64,000 nt of DNA from a virus: positions 1-64,000 of IMG/VR virus record IMGVR_UViG_3300009149_000019; one strand, 5' to 3'. The notes beneath the pieces were generated by a model that saw nothing but the letters and a program-made list of their open reading frames with translations, ran no database searches and was not told the origin of the DNA. A program made the translations under genes and the position numbers. Of this stretch, positions 51,729 through 60,869 are shown piece after piece (the first letter of the stretch is position 1; the number at the start of each line of letters is the position of its first letter).

Positions 51729-52322
51729 ATGACAGAGAGCTTGATTGACTTAAATGAGCGTTTGTGGCAGGCAGTTATGGTAGACGCCGTGGAGGAGGCA
51801 AAATTTCTTATACAGTGCGGAGCTGATATTGGTTACATGATGGCTGATCGCTCCCTCTTAGATGTAGCGGTTTCAAAGGGGTGCGTTAACGCTGTAAAGC
51901 TTCTCCTCAAAGCAGGGGCTGATGTTAACAGCATGTTTTATTGTACTACTACAAGCATCGTCTTAGCTTGTGAGCTGGGCAACAAGGAGATAGTGGAGAC
52001 GTTACTTGAGGCAGGTGCTGATGTTAACGATGTTGGGGTGAGTGGATTATCTCCTCTTATAGCAGCATCTGCTTTTAACAAAATGGATCTAGTGTCTTTA
52101 TTGTTGGAAAGAGGAGCATATCCTGACATAAAAGATCATGATGGAAGGACTGCACTGTTTTATGCGTGCCGACACGGCAGTAAAATGGTAGAGGTACTCC
52201 TCAAGTATGGAGCAGACCCTTCAATAGAGGATAAATCAGGAAACACCTGTCATGATCGTATCTTATGTAAAAATAATGACATCTATAAGCTACTGAGGGA
52301 AGCACTACCGAAAGAACTGTAG
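51729..52322 (+). CDS. Ankyrin repeat protein, 197 aa
   Basis: Four to five ankyrin repeats: signatures DRSLLDVAVSKGCVNAVKLLL, SIVLACELGNKEIVETLLEAG, LSPLIAASAFNKMDLVSLLL and GRTALFYACRHGS. They are regular and near consensus, suggesting protein binding. Own terminator upstream, so a separate unit. Partner unknown. AAAGGAG precedes the ATG. Confidence 0.9.
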   Translation: MTESLIDLNERLWQAVMVDAVEEAKFLIQCGADIGYMMADRSLLDVAVSKGCVNAVKLLLKAGADVNSMFYCTTTSIVLACELGNKEIVETLLEAGADVNDVGVSGLSPLIAASAFNKMDLVSLLLERGAYPDIKDHDGRTALFYACRHGSKMVEVLLKYGADPSIEDKSGNTCHDRILCKNNDIYKLLREALPKEL

Positions 52323-52336
52323 AATATCTAGGGTAT

Positions 52337-52390
52337 TTGACAACACAAGGCATTACGTGGTAATTTATTATAGCGTCATGCCTTACGGAG
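52337..52390 (+). promoter_or_regulatory. Possible promoter and inverted repeat
   Basis: A perfect TTGACA (52337-52342) has no good -10 at 17-18 bases (TAATTT at 52361). AAGGCAT (52347 on) and ATGCCTT form an inverted repeat ahead of GGAGG. The mix suggests regulation of the next small gene; the promoter call is weak. Confidence 0.3.
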
Positions 52391-52399
52391 GATTTTCAT

Positions 52400-52633
52400 T
52401 TGATAGAACTATTAAAAGCAAGATGCCAAGAAGACGAGGCGGTGTTTATTCCTATTCAGAACATTGGTAACATTTCTGTTATAAAGGAAGAAGGCACTGG
52501 AGTAGAACCACAGTTCTCTATTTTGTATTTTGACAAAAGAGGGCAGGTGATTACGAAAAAAGAAGGATTCGCATCATTCTCTCAGGCAGTTACTGCCGTT
52601 GAGAGGGCAGGACTAGTTATCACTATTGAATAA
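52400..52633 (+). CDS. Small hypothetical protein, 77 aa
   Basis: A TTG start follows GGAGG at a spacing of about seven bases. Mixed alpha/beta, no motif recognised. Confidence 0.5.
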   Translation: MIELLKARCQEDEAVFIPIQNIGNISVIKEEGTGVEPQFSILYFDKRGQVITKKEGFASFSQAVTAVERAGLVITIE

Positions 52634-52647
52634 AGTAGGGGGTGGGT

Positions 52648-53283
52648 ATGTCTAGCTACGAGCGATGTTGCTATGCTGCCCACATAGAGTATGTTCGTAT
52701 TCGATCAAAGAGATCTCCGAAAGGACTAGACAAGTATAGGATGTGGGATAGCAAAAGACACACGTTTTTCGGAGACAAGTGTTGGAAAAACAGAACTAGG
52801 CGTATTAGACAATGGGATATAGATTCAAGTAGAGATAAGCCCCTATGGTTTCTGTATAGACATATAGGAGACTGGTGGTCCCCTGCTCCTATGAGACGGT
52901 GGTCGGAGTTTCTTGAGAAGAATCGTAAGCAAAGTATTCGAAATAAGTTTTGGCCTGAAATTAGAGAGCTAAATCGCTCTTGGAAAAAGATAGAGACAAT
53001 GATGGTGGGGCTGGCTACTACGCTACCAGAGGCTGCTATATTGTTGGAGGAGTTTCTAGACATAGAAGATTCGTTGTTAGTTTTTAATAAAAAGGCGGTA
53101 GACCCTGAGGATGACACAGAGGTATTCAAGGAAGCGTTTAGAAAAATAATTAGGATTTTGATTAAGCTTCCTCCAGCTTACTTTACTAGAGCTGTGTTGT
53201 TTAACGACCTTGGTATACCTGGTTACTTGGTTGGCGAGGTTAACCAAAAGTTGACAGATCAAAGACAACTTGATACTGTTTAA
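52648..53283 (+). CDS. Hypothetical protein, 211 aa
   Basis: AGGGGGTGGGT precedes the ATG at 52648. The first half is tryptophan/arginine rich (KCWKNRTRRIRQWD), the second helical and acidic. Nucleic-acid binding is conceivable from charge alone. Unrecognised. Confidence 0.55.
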   Translation: MSSYERCCYAAHIEYVRIRSKRSPKGLDKYRMWDSKRHTFFGDKCWKNRTRRIRQWDIDSSRDKPLWFLYRHIGDWWSPAPMRRWSEFLEKNRKQSIRNKFWPEIRELNRSWKKIETMMVGLATTLPEAAILLEEFLDIEDSLLVFNKKAVDPEDDTEVFKEAFRKIIRILIKLPPAYFTRAVLFNDLGIPGYLVGEVNQKLTDQRQLDTV

Positions 53284-53307
53284 TGTAACTACAAATAATT
53301 TACAAGT

Positions 53308-53333
53308 GAGGCACAGAAAAAGGTCTGTGCCTA
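53308..53333 (+). terminator. Hairpin ahead of the AAA+ gene
   Basis: GGCACAGA pairs with TCTGTGCC around a short A/G loop, followed by TATTCAT rather than a T run. It may be an attenuator or RNA-stability stem before the AAA+ gene. Confidence 0.45.
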
Positions 53334-53353
53334 TTCATAAGGAGGTTTACTTA

Positions 53354-54451
53354 ATGTCAGATTCTTTCATTTCTTATTCTTTTGTCAAAAACAACTATGG
53401 TCCATTTGGAATGGAGCCTTTGGAAGAAAGGACCATTGAGCTGCTTAGGAAACAGCTAGGTAAGGGGTCTTTTCAGTTTGTGAAAAGCGGACTTGTAATT
53501 GTACAGGTTATAGACACGGATCAACTCCTGAGTGTTTTCAGTTCCCTAGGTGACCCCATTATGCTGAGCGGTACAACGTTTCTTATTGTTAAGAAAAATA
53601 AGAGTTGTATTTATTTTAATATTAATCGCTACAGCGATCATGCCAGACTTGAATGGGTGACACACGTCAACAAGCAGGAAGACATGGAAGACGTGTGCAC
53701 AGCGGTATCCAATGTATTAAAAGACCTGGAGATAACACATCATGTCATTGCGGGAGTGAAGTGGTACCACAATACGGTAAAGGGAATAAAGAAAGCCGAG
53801 ATTACAGAGTTTCTTGGTGATACTTTCCATAAAGAGGCCTACCCTTTTCTAGGGGATGTTGATCAGGTCATCTCTGACTACTTAGAGTCATCTGAAAAGG
53901 TGATTGTACTGAAAGGCCCTCCAGGAACGGGTAAGACACGGTTCATCAGACATCTTATGAGAACTATAGGCCTTGCACGTAGGAACTATGTACATGCTTC
54001 ATTTACGAGTGACACTGCGGTTCTTCACAGTGATGAGATGTTTGTTGAGTTCATGGAGTCAGGGGATCAGGTTCTTATCTTGGAAGACATTGATTTTAAT
54101 CTTGCTCCAAGAAAGGATGGTAATACATCCATGTATCACCTCTTGACAATATCAGACAGTATCTTAAGTAATGCACGGTTTAAGGTTGTAGTATCAACAA
54201 ACCTTAGCTGTGTGAAAGATATAGACCCTGCCTTGTTGCGTCCTGGGCGATGCTTTCAGGTCCTTGAATTTCGTGAGCTAACAATTGCAGAAAGCAAGAA
54301 GCTGTTGGCAGCAATGGGAAAGAAGTTACCAAAAGAGGTTCTTAGCAGAAAAAGCCTCTCTTTGGCTGAGATATATAGGATAGCGTCAGGACGTGCTACT
54401 ACTGCCCCTGAGCAGAAAACATTTGGCCTAATGGCCCAACTACCATCTTAG
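53354..54451 (+). CDS. AAA+ ATPase, BCS1/Cdc48-like, 365 aa
   Basis: AAGGAGG precedes the ATG at 53354, preferred over a start 84 bases upstream. The first about 170 residues are an unrecognised domain. The AAA module has Walker A KGPPGTGKTR near residue 185, Walker B LILEDIDF near 242, and DIDPALLRPGRC as arginine-finger region near 290. Typical of single-ring remodelling ATPases. The next gene encodes a winged-helix protein that may be its client. Confidence 0.82.
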   Translation: MSDSFISYSFVKNNYGPFGMEPLEERTIELLRKQLGKGSFQFVKSGLVIVQVIDTDQLLSVFSSLGDPIMLSGTTFLIVKKNKSCIYFNINRYSDHARLEWVTHVNKQEDMEDVCTAVSNVLKDLEITHHVIAGVKWYHNTVKGIKKAEITEFLGDTFHKEAYPFLGDVDQVISDYLESSEKVIVLKGPPGTGKTRFIRHLMRTIGLARRNYVHASFTSDTAVLHSDEMFVEFMESGDQVLILEDIDFNLAPRKDGNTSMYHLLTISDSILSNARFKVVVSTNLSCVKDIDPALLRPGRCFQVLEFRELTIAESKKLLAAMGKKLPKEVLSRKSLSLAEIYRIASGRATTAPEQKTFGLMAQLPS

Positions 54452-54463
54452 GAGGTTTAATCG

Positions 54464-56209
54464 ATGGAGACAAAACGAATGCTGTTTAACCAGCTACTGG
54501 CGAAAGTTCGAGAACTTATATCGGAGGGAGAGGTTGTATCTATGGTGTTTAGGGGTGATACCTTTAGAATCCTGTCTGTTGATAGGAAGTTAGGTAGAAT
54601 AAAGTTCTATGATACCGGGAAAACTCTTCCCCTGAATAAAGATGGAATTTTTATCTGGAAAACTGACAGGTTTCTTGTTCCCATCTCTGGCTCCTTACTT
54701 GGGGATGTCAGGGAATTTGATGTGTGGCCAATCTTTAATGGTTCTCCTGAGTTTGCATGTACTTTGTTTAGGTCTTCTACGGGAACCCATATAGCAGACA
54801 GCATCAAAGTACTAGTAGCATACCTAGTGGAAAGTCTAAAGAGCGCAAATCCGCATCCATCCAGGGTAGTTACGATTGATAAAAAGCTGTATGACGACAA
54901 CTTTGTGTCAATTAAGAGTGCTGCCAAGACGCTCTCTGTTAACGAGGACATTGTTCTGAACGGGGCAGCCGATTGGAAGAAGAAGAAGGAACTGGGTCTT
55001 CCTTTCATTGAAAGGACACAGGGAAATGTACTTCTTTACGATGTGATTGATTATGTTAATACCGTAAAGGTTACTACTGAAGAAGCTAAAGCACTTCCTG
55101 AAAAGGAAGTCGCTACAAGAGTAGATGCGTCCAAAACGTCAATTGGTGCATTCGCATTAGAACAAAAGGAGTCAATAGCAATGAAGAGGATATCAGAAGT
55201 TGTGAAAGAAGTAGGATGCCCGTACCACAAGGTACACGGCATGGTCGCGTCAGGGAAAGTTAAGTGTGCAAGCAAGAAAGTTGTTAAGGGCAGAAATATA
55301 TATTACCTTGACGCTGATGCTGTTGACGCGGTAAAGGCTGAACTTGCTAAGGGGAACAGAAAAGGTGGCCTTAGGCCTGACCCTGAGCTAACGACCTTAA
55401 ATCAGCTGGCCAAAGAGATTAAAATCGACTACTATCATGTCAGGAAAGCAGCCGTCACCTTGGGTGTATGTCCTACAAGGGAAGATACTCAGGGTAAGAG
55501 GACTGTTGCATACTATAATAAGGACACAATAGACATGATTAAAAGTGCCGTTCTCCTCACTACATGGAAACCGAAGACATCTCAGAGTGATGACCCTAGC
55601 CCGCGTCCTACTATGGTCCCCACGATGAAGTATGTGAAACTCCCTTGGCATGGACATAGAAGCCCATCCCCTATCGTAAAAAGCGCACGTAAGTTGGTTG
55701 TTGATATGGGTGAGACCTTTTCGAGCTTTAGCAAAAAGTGTAAACTTTCGGATGTTTGTGTGAGAAGCATTCTTCTCGGAATGAACGCCCCTCAAGAGAA
55801 GACCATAAGAAAAATTGGAATCGGGGTCGCTATTCTCAAAAAGGAAAGAGAATGTTTAGAAAATATGGCGGATACTACTACTCCGCTAAATATGAAGAAG
55901 CCTATCATACAACCCCAGACACCAGATACTCCGGCATATGGTGACACGGTTACAGATCTCCCGAAGCCAATCAGATCCAGAAGTAAGGATCCTATTGCAT
56001 CACAAGAGTATGAGCCAATAGACCTTCAAATTGTGATGTATGGTGTCGTTGGCGGAGTCAGTGCGTGTTCTGCTATCATCGATGAAAAAATCGCAGTGCT
56101 GACAAATACACTGAAGGCATCACCAAACAAAGAGAACCTTTCAAAAGCAATTGAGTCTTTTAGGAGGGATATTCGTAAGATAGTGGAGAATCTTAATAAG
56201 TTAGTTTAA
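54464..56209 (+). CDS. Multi-winged-helix protein with MoxR-peptide copy, 581 aa
   Basis: AGGAGG precedes the ATG. Three or four MerR-like helix-turn-helix units are visible: about residues 146-172 (SIKSAAKTLSVNEDIVLN), 239-285 (ISEVVKEVGCPYHKVHG), 311-355 (LNQLAKEIKIDYYHVRK) and 416-440 (SFSKKCKLSDVCVRSIL). They suggest DNA binding. In a disordered proline-rich stretch near residue 492 lies YGDTVTDLPKPIRSR, 14 of 15 residues identical to the arginine-finger block of the MoxR ATPase at 14620. The C-terminus is helical. Role unknown. Confidence 0.65.
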   Translation: METKRMLFNQLLAKVRELISEGEVVSMVFRGDTFRILSVDRKLGRIKFYDTGKTLPLNKDGIFIWKTDRFLVPISGSLLGDVREFDVWPIFNGSPEFACTLFRSSTGTHIADSIKVLVAYLVESLKSANPHPSRVVTIDKKLYDDNFVSIKSAAKTLSVNEDIVLNGAADWKKKKELGLPFIERTQGNVLLYDVIDYVNTVKVTTEEAKALPEKEVATRVDASKTSIGAFALEQKESIAMKRISEVVKEVGCPYHKVHGMVASGKVKCASKKVVKGRNIYYLDADAVDAVKAELAKGNRKGGLRPDPELTTLNQLAKEIKIDYYHVRKAAVTLGVCPTREDTQGKRTVAYYNKDTIDMIKSAVLLTTWKPKTSQSDDPSPRPTMVPTMKYVKLPWHGHRSPSPIVKSARKLVVDMGETFSSFSKKCKLSDVCVRSILLGMNAPQEKTIRKIGIGVAILKKERECLENMADTTTPLNMKKPIIQPQTPDTPAYGDTVTDLPKPIRSRSKDPIASQEYEPIDLQIVMYGVVGGVSACSAIIDEKIAVLTNTLKASPNKENLSKAIESFRRDIRKIVENLNKLV

Positions 56210-56215
56210 TGGAAT

Positions 56216-56250
56216 AGGGCTCCTTGGTATATAACTGAGGAGCCCTTTTT
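56216..56250 (+). terminator. Terminator after the winged-helix gene
   Basis: GGGCTCCT (56217-56224) pairs perfectly with AGGAGCCC (56238-56245), followed by TTTTT. Confidence 0.9.
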
Positions 56251-56260
56251 AGGAGAAAAC

Positions 56261-56986
56261 ATGAAAGCGATTTATTTTACTCGTGGGAGGGCAAAAGAAT
56301 ACTGTGAGTGCGCCATTAACATCTATACTGGTTGTGATCATGGCTGCACGTATTGCTATGGTGCGTCCGTCCTTCATATGACACGAGAAAAGTTTGCTAA
56401 CCCTGTTACCAGGAATAATCTTATAAACAGTATAAAAAAAGAAGCTCCTGCATTTAAGGGCAAGGAGGTTCAGTTATGCTTTGTCACGGATCCCTATCAG
56501 GTATTTGATCAGGAGGTTAGACTGACAAGGGAAGTTATTGAGGTTCTCCATGAAAGTGGAGTTAAGGTATCTATTTTGACAAAAGGTGGGAACAGAAGTC
56601 TGGTTGACTTCGATCTCTTTGAGAAGAATCCATCTTTATCTAAATATGGAACTACCCTGACCTTTCTGGATGAAGCTAAATCATTGGAATGGGAACCAGG
56701 GGCAGCACCTCCTGAGGAACGCATAAACGCCCTTCAGAAGGCAAAAGAGATCGGAGTGGAGACTTGGGTCAGTCTGGAGCCAGTTCTCGATCCACAGGCT
56801 GTATACTCAATAATAGAGAGAACACACACCTTCGTGGATATGTTCAAGGTAGGAACCTGGAATTATCATGAGGACGCCAAGAAGATTGACTGGAAACTTT
56901 TTGGTACAACTGCTAAAGAACTAATGGATCATTTGGGATGTAACTACTATCTCAAAAATGATCTGGTAGAGAAGATGAACGGTTAA
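56261..56986 (+). CDS. SPL-like radical SAM protein, 241 aa
   Basis: Cluster motif GCDHGCTYCYG (CxxxCxxC) near residue 25, preceded by CECAINIYT. The rest follows the spore-photoproduct-lyase-like group: FVTDPYQVF, SILTKGG and WVSLEPVLDP. It lies between terminators, so it is its own unit. DNA repair or a nucleic-acid reaction is inferred from the family. The start ATG follows AGGAG. Confidence 0.82.
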   Translation: MKAIYFTRGRAKEYCECAINIYTGCDHGCTYCYGASVLHMTREKFANPVTRNNLINSIKKEAPAFKGKEVQLCFVTDPYQVFDQEVRLTREVIEVLHESGVKVSILTKGGNRSLVDFDLFEKNPSLSKYGTTLTFLDEAKSLEWEPGAAPPEERINALQKAKEIGVETWVSLEPVLDPQAVYSIIERTHTFVDMFKVGTWNYHEDAKKIDWKLFGTTAKELMDHLGCNYYLKNDLVEKMNG

Positions 56987-57008
56987 ATAAGTGAAGTTAC
57001 TTTATAGG

Positions 57009-57039
57009 AATGGGCTGGAAACGTAGCCCATTTCTTTTT
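57009..57039 (+). terminator. Terminator after the SPL-like gene
   Basis: AATGGGCT (57009-57016) pairs perfectly with AGCCCATT (57025-57032), followed by TCTTTTT. Confidence 0.85.
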
Positions 57040-57050
57040 GGAGGAAAATT

Positions 57051-57446
57051 ATGTCAAGCTTGAAAAAATATTTAGACTGTTTTATTGTATCTGTGCCTAC
57101 TTTCCATGTTTATATTCCAGCTGAGCACATCATGCAGATAGGTGGGATAATTAGTGAGAAAAGTTCCAATGGAGAAACTATTTATATTATTAAACTTCAT
57201 CTTAAAGACATTGACAGTCCTACGAAACTCCAAGTGGCAGACGTAGATGACGCTAGAAAGGTTATAACTCTTCTCTATAAACAGCTAAGTCGTTATCATT
57301 TATTTAAGAATGTGATTTCCATGATGGGATCAGTTCCCCCATCAGTTTTAAAAAACATGCTGTTAAGCTTAGATGGGGAAGATCCATTAAAAGATATGAT
57401 TGTTGCAACACTGTCAACTCAGGAACGAGAGGAAAATAACAAATAA
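57051..57446 (+). CDS. Hypothetical protein, 131 aa
   Basis: GGAGG precedes the ATG. Mixed alpha/beta with a helical C-terminus. No recognised motif. Confidence 0.55.
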   Translation: MSSLKKYLDCFIVSVPTFHVYIPAEHIMQIGGIISEKSSNGETIYIIKLHLKDIDSPTKLQVADVDDARKVITLLYKQLSRYHLFKNVISMMGSVPPSVLKNMLLSLDGEDPLKDMIVATLSTQEREENNK

Positions 57447-57466
57447 TTTAAGGAGGAGGATCCTTT

Positions 57467-58600
57467 ATGGTTAATGTTGACGAAATGTTTGAGACAGTTG
57501 ATGACGTTCTTAAATGTGATACGTTACTAATAGCTTTACAGCACTTGTTGATACAGGCCACCAAAGAGTCTGACTTAGATTTACTTTATAGGCTTGATTG
57601 GTTAGGGGTATATCCACGCGTTTACAACAGTAGGGTAATGCAGAATGAGCGTAACATCCCATCTACACTAGTTGTGGGATCTTCTTATATACAATTGTTT
57701 CAGGGAGCAGGACATTCCATAGCTTTTCAGAGATTATGTTTATCCGTACACCCATCTTTAGACGCAGTTAAGCATTTCTTTTTAGTATTGAACATCTCGG
57801 GCGTAGCATGTGAAACAAGAAAGGAGTGGGAAAGAAGAACAGCATCCTTTTATATGTGTAATCGAGGGTTCGATTTAGACATACTGCGTTATCTTATTGA
57901 TAATCATGGGGCAGATGTTAATGAGCCATGTAAACACTTATTAGACAATGAAACAGAGTTTACTGCGTTACAGGCGCTATGTTTCTATGGACCTAAGGAC
58001 TTGTCACTCCAGGAGCTAGCAAACAGACTGTCTTTCCTATTAGAGCATGGAGCTGATATCAACAAGGCTGGTAGAGAGGATAGTGACCTGGCTTCTCCTC
58101 TTCGGCTTGCTATTCATGCCATGGCTCCCTTTGCCTTTGTGAGGAAACTTATCGAGGCGGGTGCTGATGTTAACATGATACAACAAACAAGTACTAGGTA
58201 TAACAGTCCCATTACCTATTCTATTATGGTATCGTCATACAGTGATCGTGGGAAGATAGACCTATTTCTTTTGTTTGCGGATCATGGAGTAAAGGCTGAG
58301 CATTTTTTATACGAACATCCAGACAGACACGATCTACCTAATAAGACTCCTGTAGAGTTCGTGGTTCGCTACTACGACGGCATTTCTATCTCCCTACTGG
58401 AAAAGCGTCTGCAGAAGATGTTGGGCATTGATAATGTATCATCCTTCTTTTGTAGATGGGCAATGTTGACAAATGGTGAAGACAAGAGGAAAAGATTGAT
58501 TGGAGAAAATTTCTTAAAAAGAAAAGCTGCCCAGATCAAAAGGAAGTTAAAGGAAGCCGCACGCGTAGACTTATTGGAGGTTATTGCTGGTCATGATTAA
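57467..58600 (+). CDS. Ankyrin repeat protein, 377 aa
   Basis: AGGAGG precedes the ATG. Ankyrin units are visible around residues 144-162 (ILRYLIDNHGADVNEP), 165-200 (LQALCFYG, SFLLEHGADINKAG) and 205-245 (SPLRLAIHAM, KLIEAGADVNMI). Outer regions are degenerate and helical, with a basic C-terminus. Partner unknown. The stop overlaps the next ankyrin gene. Confidence 0.88.
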   Translation: MVNVDEMFETVDDVLKCDTLLIALQHLLIQATKESDLDLLYRLDWLGVYPRVYNSRVMQNERNIPSTLVVGSSYIQLFQGAGHSIAFQRLCLSVHPSLDAVKHFFLVLNISGVACETRKEWERRTASFYMCNRGFDLDILRYLIDNHGADVNEPCKHLLDNETEFTALQALCFYGPKDLSLQELANRLSFLLEHGADINKAGREDSDLASPLRLAIHAMAPFAFVRKLIEAGADVNMIQQTSTRYNSPITYSIMVSSYSDRGKIDLFLLFADHGVKAEHFLYEHPDRHDLPNKTPVEFVVRYYDGISISLLEKRLQKMLGIDNVSSFFCRWAMLTNGEDKRKRLIGENFLKRKAAQIKRKLKEAARVDLLEVIAGHD

Positions 58601-59540
58601 AAAAGAAATAAAGAAAAATTTGCTCCATGAGTTTGTAGAAAAGGCACAGAAAACCACAAACGGTTATGAGGTTATGGAATATCTGGTTACCCTTTGCGTG
58701 ACGAGTAGCCCAAATGATGTAAAAATGTGTAAGTGGTTATTAGATCAGGGCTTTAATTTTCCTGAATACCTTCTTAAAAATAGAGAAAACTTTCTGTACA
58801 GGATTGTCGGCCGGATTAGTGATGACAACGTTGATTATATCCGTGCGTCACTGCCGATGGGGGTTATTGGTAAGTATGAGACTGTGGAAATGAAAAAGAA
58901 CTCCTACAATGGCGCTTTTATCTCTAACCATCTTTCATATAATAAAACGCCAAGTATAAAAGTTGTACAATTTTTTATTGATAATGGTTGTGCCATAAAT
59001 GTACCAGTTAGAGGGACACATGATCCACCATTGTTAGTAGCTGTTTGTGAGGTTAAGCACAATTCCCTTCCTTTCGTACAACTTTTACTCAAAGCTGGTG
59101 CAGACCCAAACAACAGCTATGGGCGGCCTGATGGGGTCAGCACACTTACCCCCTTAATGGCAGCTTGTAAGATGAGGAAGGTTGACGTGGTTACTGCCTT
59201 GCTTGAGGCTGGAGCACGCATCCCTAAGGTAAAAAAAGGAGAAGACTGCCCTTTGATGCATTCTATGTTTTCTGGATGGCGGGATAACACCCAACATGGT
59301 AAGTCTGAAAGGATATTTAATATCCTTATGAAGCATGGGTATGACTCTTCTCTTCTCTACCGACCTGTTATGGAAGGACGTACTCCAATACATAATATAA
59401 TAAGGTTTCGTTCTATTAAGTCACAGGCATCGACACTGAAAAAGTTATATGGCAAAAAGAGAGCATCTTCTATTGTGATGTCTTGGAGTATAGATAATCA
59501 GGAAGATAGGTATTCTGAATTACTCTCTGCTCTCTCTTGA
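58593..59540 (+). CDS. Ankyrin repeat protein, 315 aa
   Basis: The ATG at 58593 is preferred to a TTG at 58584, with GGAGG upstream at a long spacing. Ankyrin units: PSIKVVQFFIDNGCAI, PLLVAVCEV then LPFVQLLLKAGADPNN, and LTPLMAACKMRKVDVVTALLEAGA. Continuous with the preceding ankyrin gene by overlap, suggesting tandem duplication. Partner unknown. Confidence 0.85.
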   Translation: MIKKEIKKNLLHEFVEKAQKTTNGYEVMEYLVTLCVTSSPNDVKMCKWLLDQGFNFPEYLLKNRENFLYRIVGRISDDNVDYIRASLPMGVIGKYETVEMKKNSYNGAFISNHLSYNKTPSIKVVQFFIDNGCAINVPVRGTHDPPLLVAVCEVKHNSLPFVQLLLKAGADPNNSYGRPDGVSTLTPLMAACKMRKVDVVTALLEAGARIPKVKKGEDCPLMHSMFSGWRDNTQHGKSERIFNILMKHGYDSSLLYRPVMEGRTPIHNIIRFRSIKSQASTLKKLYGKKRASSIVMSWSIDNQEDRYSELLSALS

Positions 59541-59566
59541 CATCCAGTAAAGAATCCTGATATGAT
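59537..59566 (+). promoter_or_regulatory. Sigma70-type promoter before the papain-like protease
   Basis: Perfect TTGACA (59537-59542), an 18-base spacer and TATGAT (59561-59566), one base from consensus. The downstream gene has its own ribosome site and terminator, so this is likely a real host-type promoter. Confidence 0.75.
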
Positions 59567-59593
59567 AGAGGCTACTATCAATAGGAGGATTCT

Positions 59594-60454
59594 ATGGAAA
59601 CATTTGCAACTGGATGGCTACCTGATTTTCCTGATATCAGAGATTACACAATGGACACTGAAGAGGTTAAACCAATTTTTGCGGCTGTCTGTAAGAATGG
59701 AACTACCCCACAGTCTACTGTTGACTTGAGGGAATGGTTCTCTCCGGTAGAAAATCAAGGAAGTATTGGTTCGTGTACTGCACATGCAGCAATCGGTCTT
59801 CTTGAGTACTGTGAGAGACGGGCTTTTGGAAAACATGTTGATGCCTCACGGCTGTTCACCTATAAAGTGACCAGAAAACTGATGGGAGTTACAGGAGACA
59901 CAGGTGCATTCTTGAGAACTGTTATGGGCGCTTTAACTATGTTTGGTGCTCCTCCAGAAAAGTTTTATCCCTATGTTGAGGCTAAGTATGATGATGAGCC
60001 TGATCAATTTGTGTATGCGTTAGCCCGTAATTACCAGGCTACCAAGTATGTCAGATTGGATCCTCCAGGCTCAACAAGAGCACAACTAATGGAAGGGATT
60101 AAAGCTAATCTCTGTAATGGCCTTCCTTCAATGTTCGGTTTCTCCGTGTACAGATCCTTGTACAATCCAGATGTCTCTAAGAGTGGCAAGATCCCATATC
60201 CTGCAAAGGGAGAAAAGGGGGATGGTGGCCATGCTATCGTATGCTGCGGGTATATTGATGACATGGAGATCATCAATCCTTACGATATGCATAAAACTAA
60301 GGGCGCCTTCATCATAAGGAATTCTTGGGGAACTGGCTGGGGTAATCAAGGATACGGATTCCTTCCCTATGAGTATGTTGAGAAAGGTATTGCTATTGAC
60401 TGGTGGACGCTTATTAATGCAGAATGGGTGGATACTAACCAGTTCGGCGTTTAG
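59594..60454 (+). CDS. Papain-family (C1A) cysteine protease, 286 aa
   Basis: Active-site residues are visible: Gln/Cys in QGSIGSCTA (Cys near residue 60), His in GGHAIV near 212, and Asn in NSWGTGWG near 242. A QGSIGSCTA plus NSWG pattern fits bacterial papain-like C1A peptidases. There is no obvious signal peptide, so action inside the infected cell or in the virion is possible. It stands alone between a sigma70-type promoter and a strong terminator. AGGAGG precedes the ATG. Confidence 0.9.
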   Translation: METFATGWLPDFPDIRDYTMDTEEVKPIFAAVCKNGTTPQSTVDLREWFSPVENQGSIGSCTAHAAIGLLEYCERRAFGKHVDASRLFTYKVTRKLMGVTGDTGAFLRTVMGALTMFGAPPEKFYPYVEAKYDDEPDQFVYALARNYQATKYVRLDPPGSTRAQLMEGIKANLCNGLPSMFGFSVYRSLYNPDVSKSGKIPYPAKGEKGDGGHAIVCCGYIDDMEIINPYDMHKTKGAFIIRNSWGTGWGNQGYGFLPYEYVEKGIAIDWWTLINAEWVDTNQFGV

Positions 60455-60476
60455 GCCAGGACACTATTAAATAATC

Positions 60477-60510
60477 AAAGGACCGGACAACTGCCCGGTC
60501 CTTTTTCTTT
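60477..60510 (+). terminator. Terminator after the protease gene
   Basis: AAAGGACCGG (60477-60486) pairs with CCGGTCCTTT (60495-60504), loop of 8, followed by more T residues. A strong terminator. Confidence 0.9.
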
Positions 60511-60521
60511 TAGGAGGAACT

Positions 60522-60869
60522 ATGGAACTATTTTGTCCTTATTGTGGAGAGAAGACACAGTTCATTGCAGGTGTCCATGTCTCCGAGAGTTGGCTTGTAT
60601 CAAATGATGGAGAGTTTACTGAACCCGTAGATAATGGAAACAATAATGTGATTAGGGGCCCGTTCGGCTTTGAGTGTGCTAACTGCCAAATGCCTGCAGT
60701 TGATCTTGACAAGAGCTACAAAGTTGCGATAGCTGCTTATAGGAAGTATTATAAGAAATGTAATCCTCTCCCAGACTGTGCTATTAAGGAAAAATTGCTG
60801 TCGCAAGATATTTGTGAGGTAGAAAGGGAAGCATTAGCTTCTCTGTTAAAACGTAAAAGGAGAAGGTAA
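60522..60869 (+). CDS. Zinc-ribbon protein, 115 aa
   Basis: AGGAGG precedes the ATG. CPYC near residue 5 and CANC near residue 50 form a zinc-ribbon pair. The C-terminus is helical and ends in a basic KRKRRR. DNA or RNA contact is possible. Overlaps the next gene (TAATG). Confidence 0.65.
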   Translation: MELFCPYCGEKTQFIAGVHVSESWLVSNDGEFTEPVDNGNNNVIRGPFGFECANCQMPAVDLDKSYKVAIAAYRKYYKKCNPLPDCAIKEKLLSQDICEVEREALASLLKRKRRR

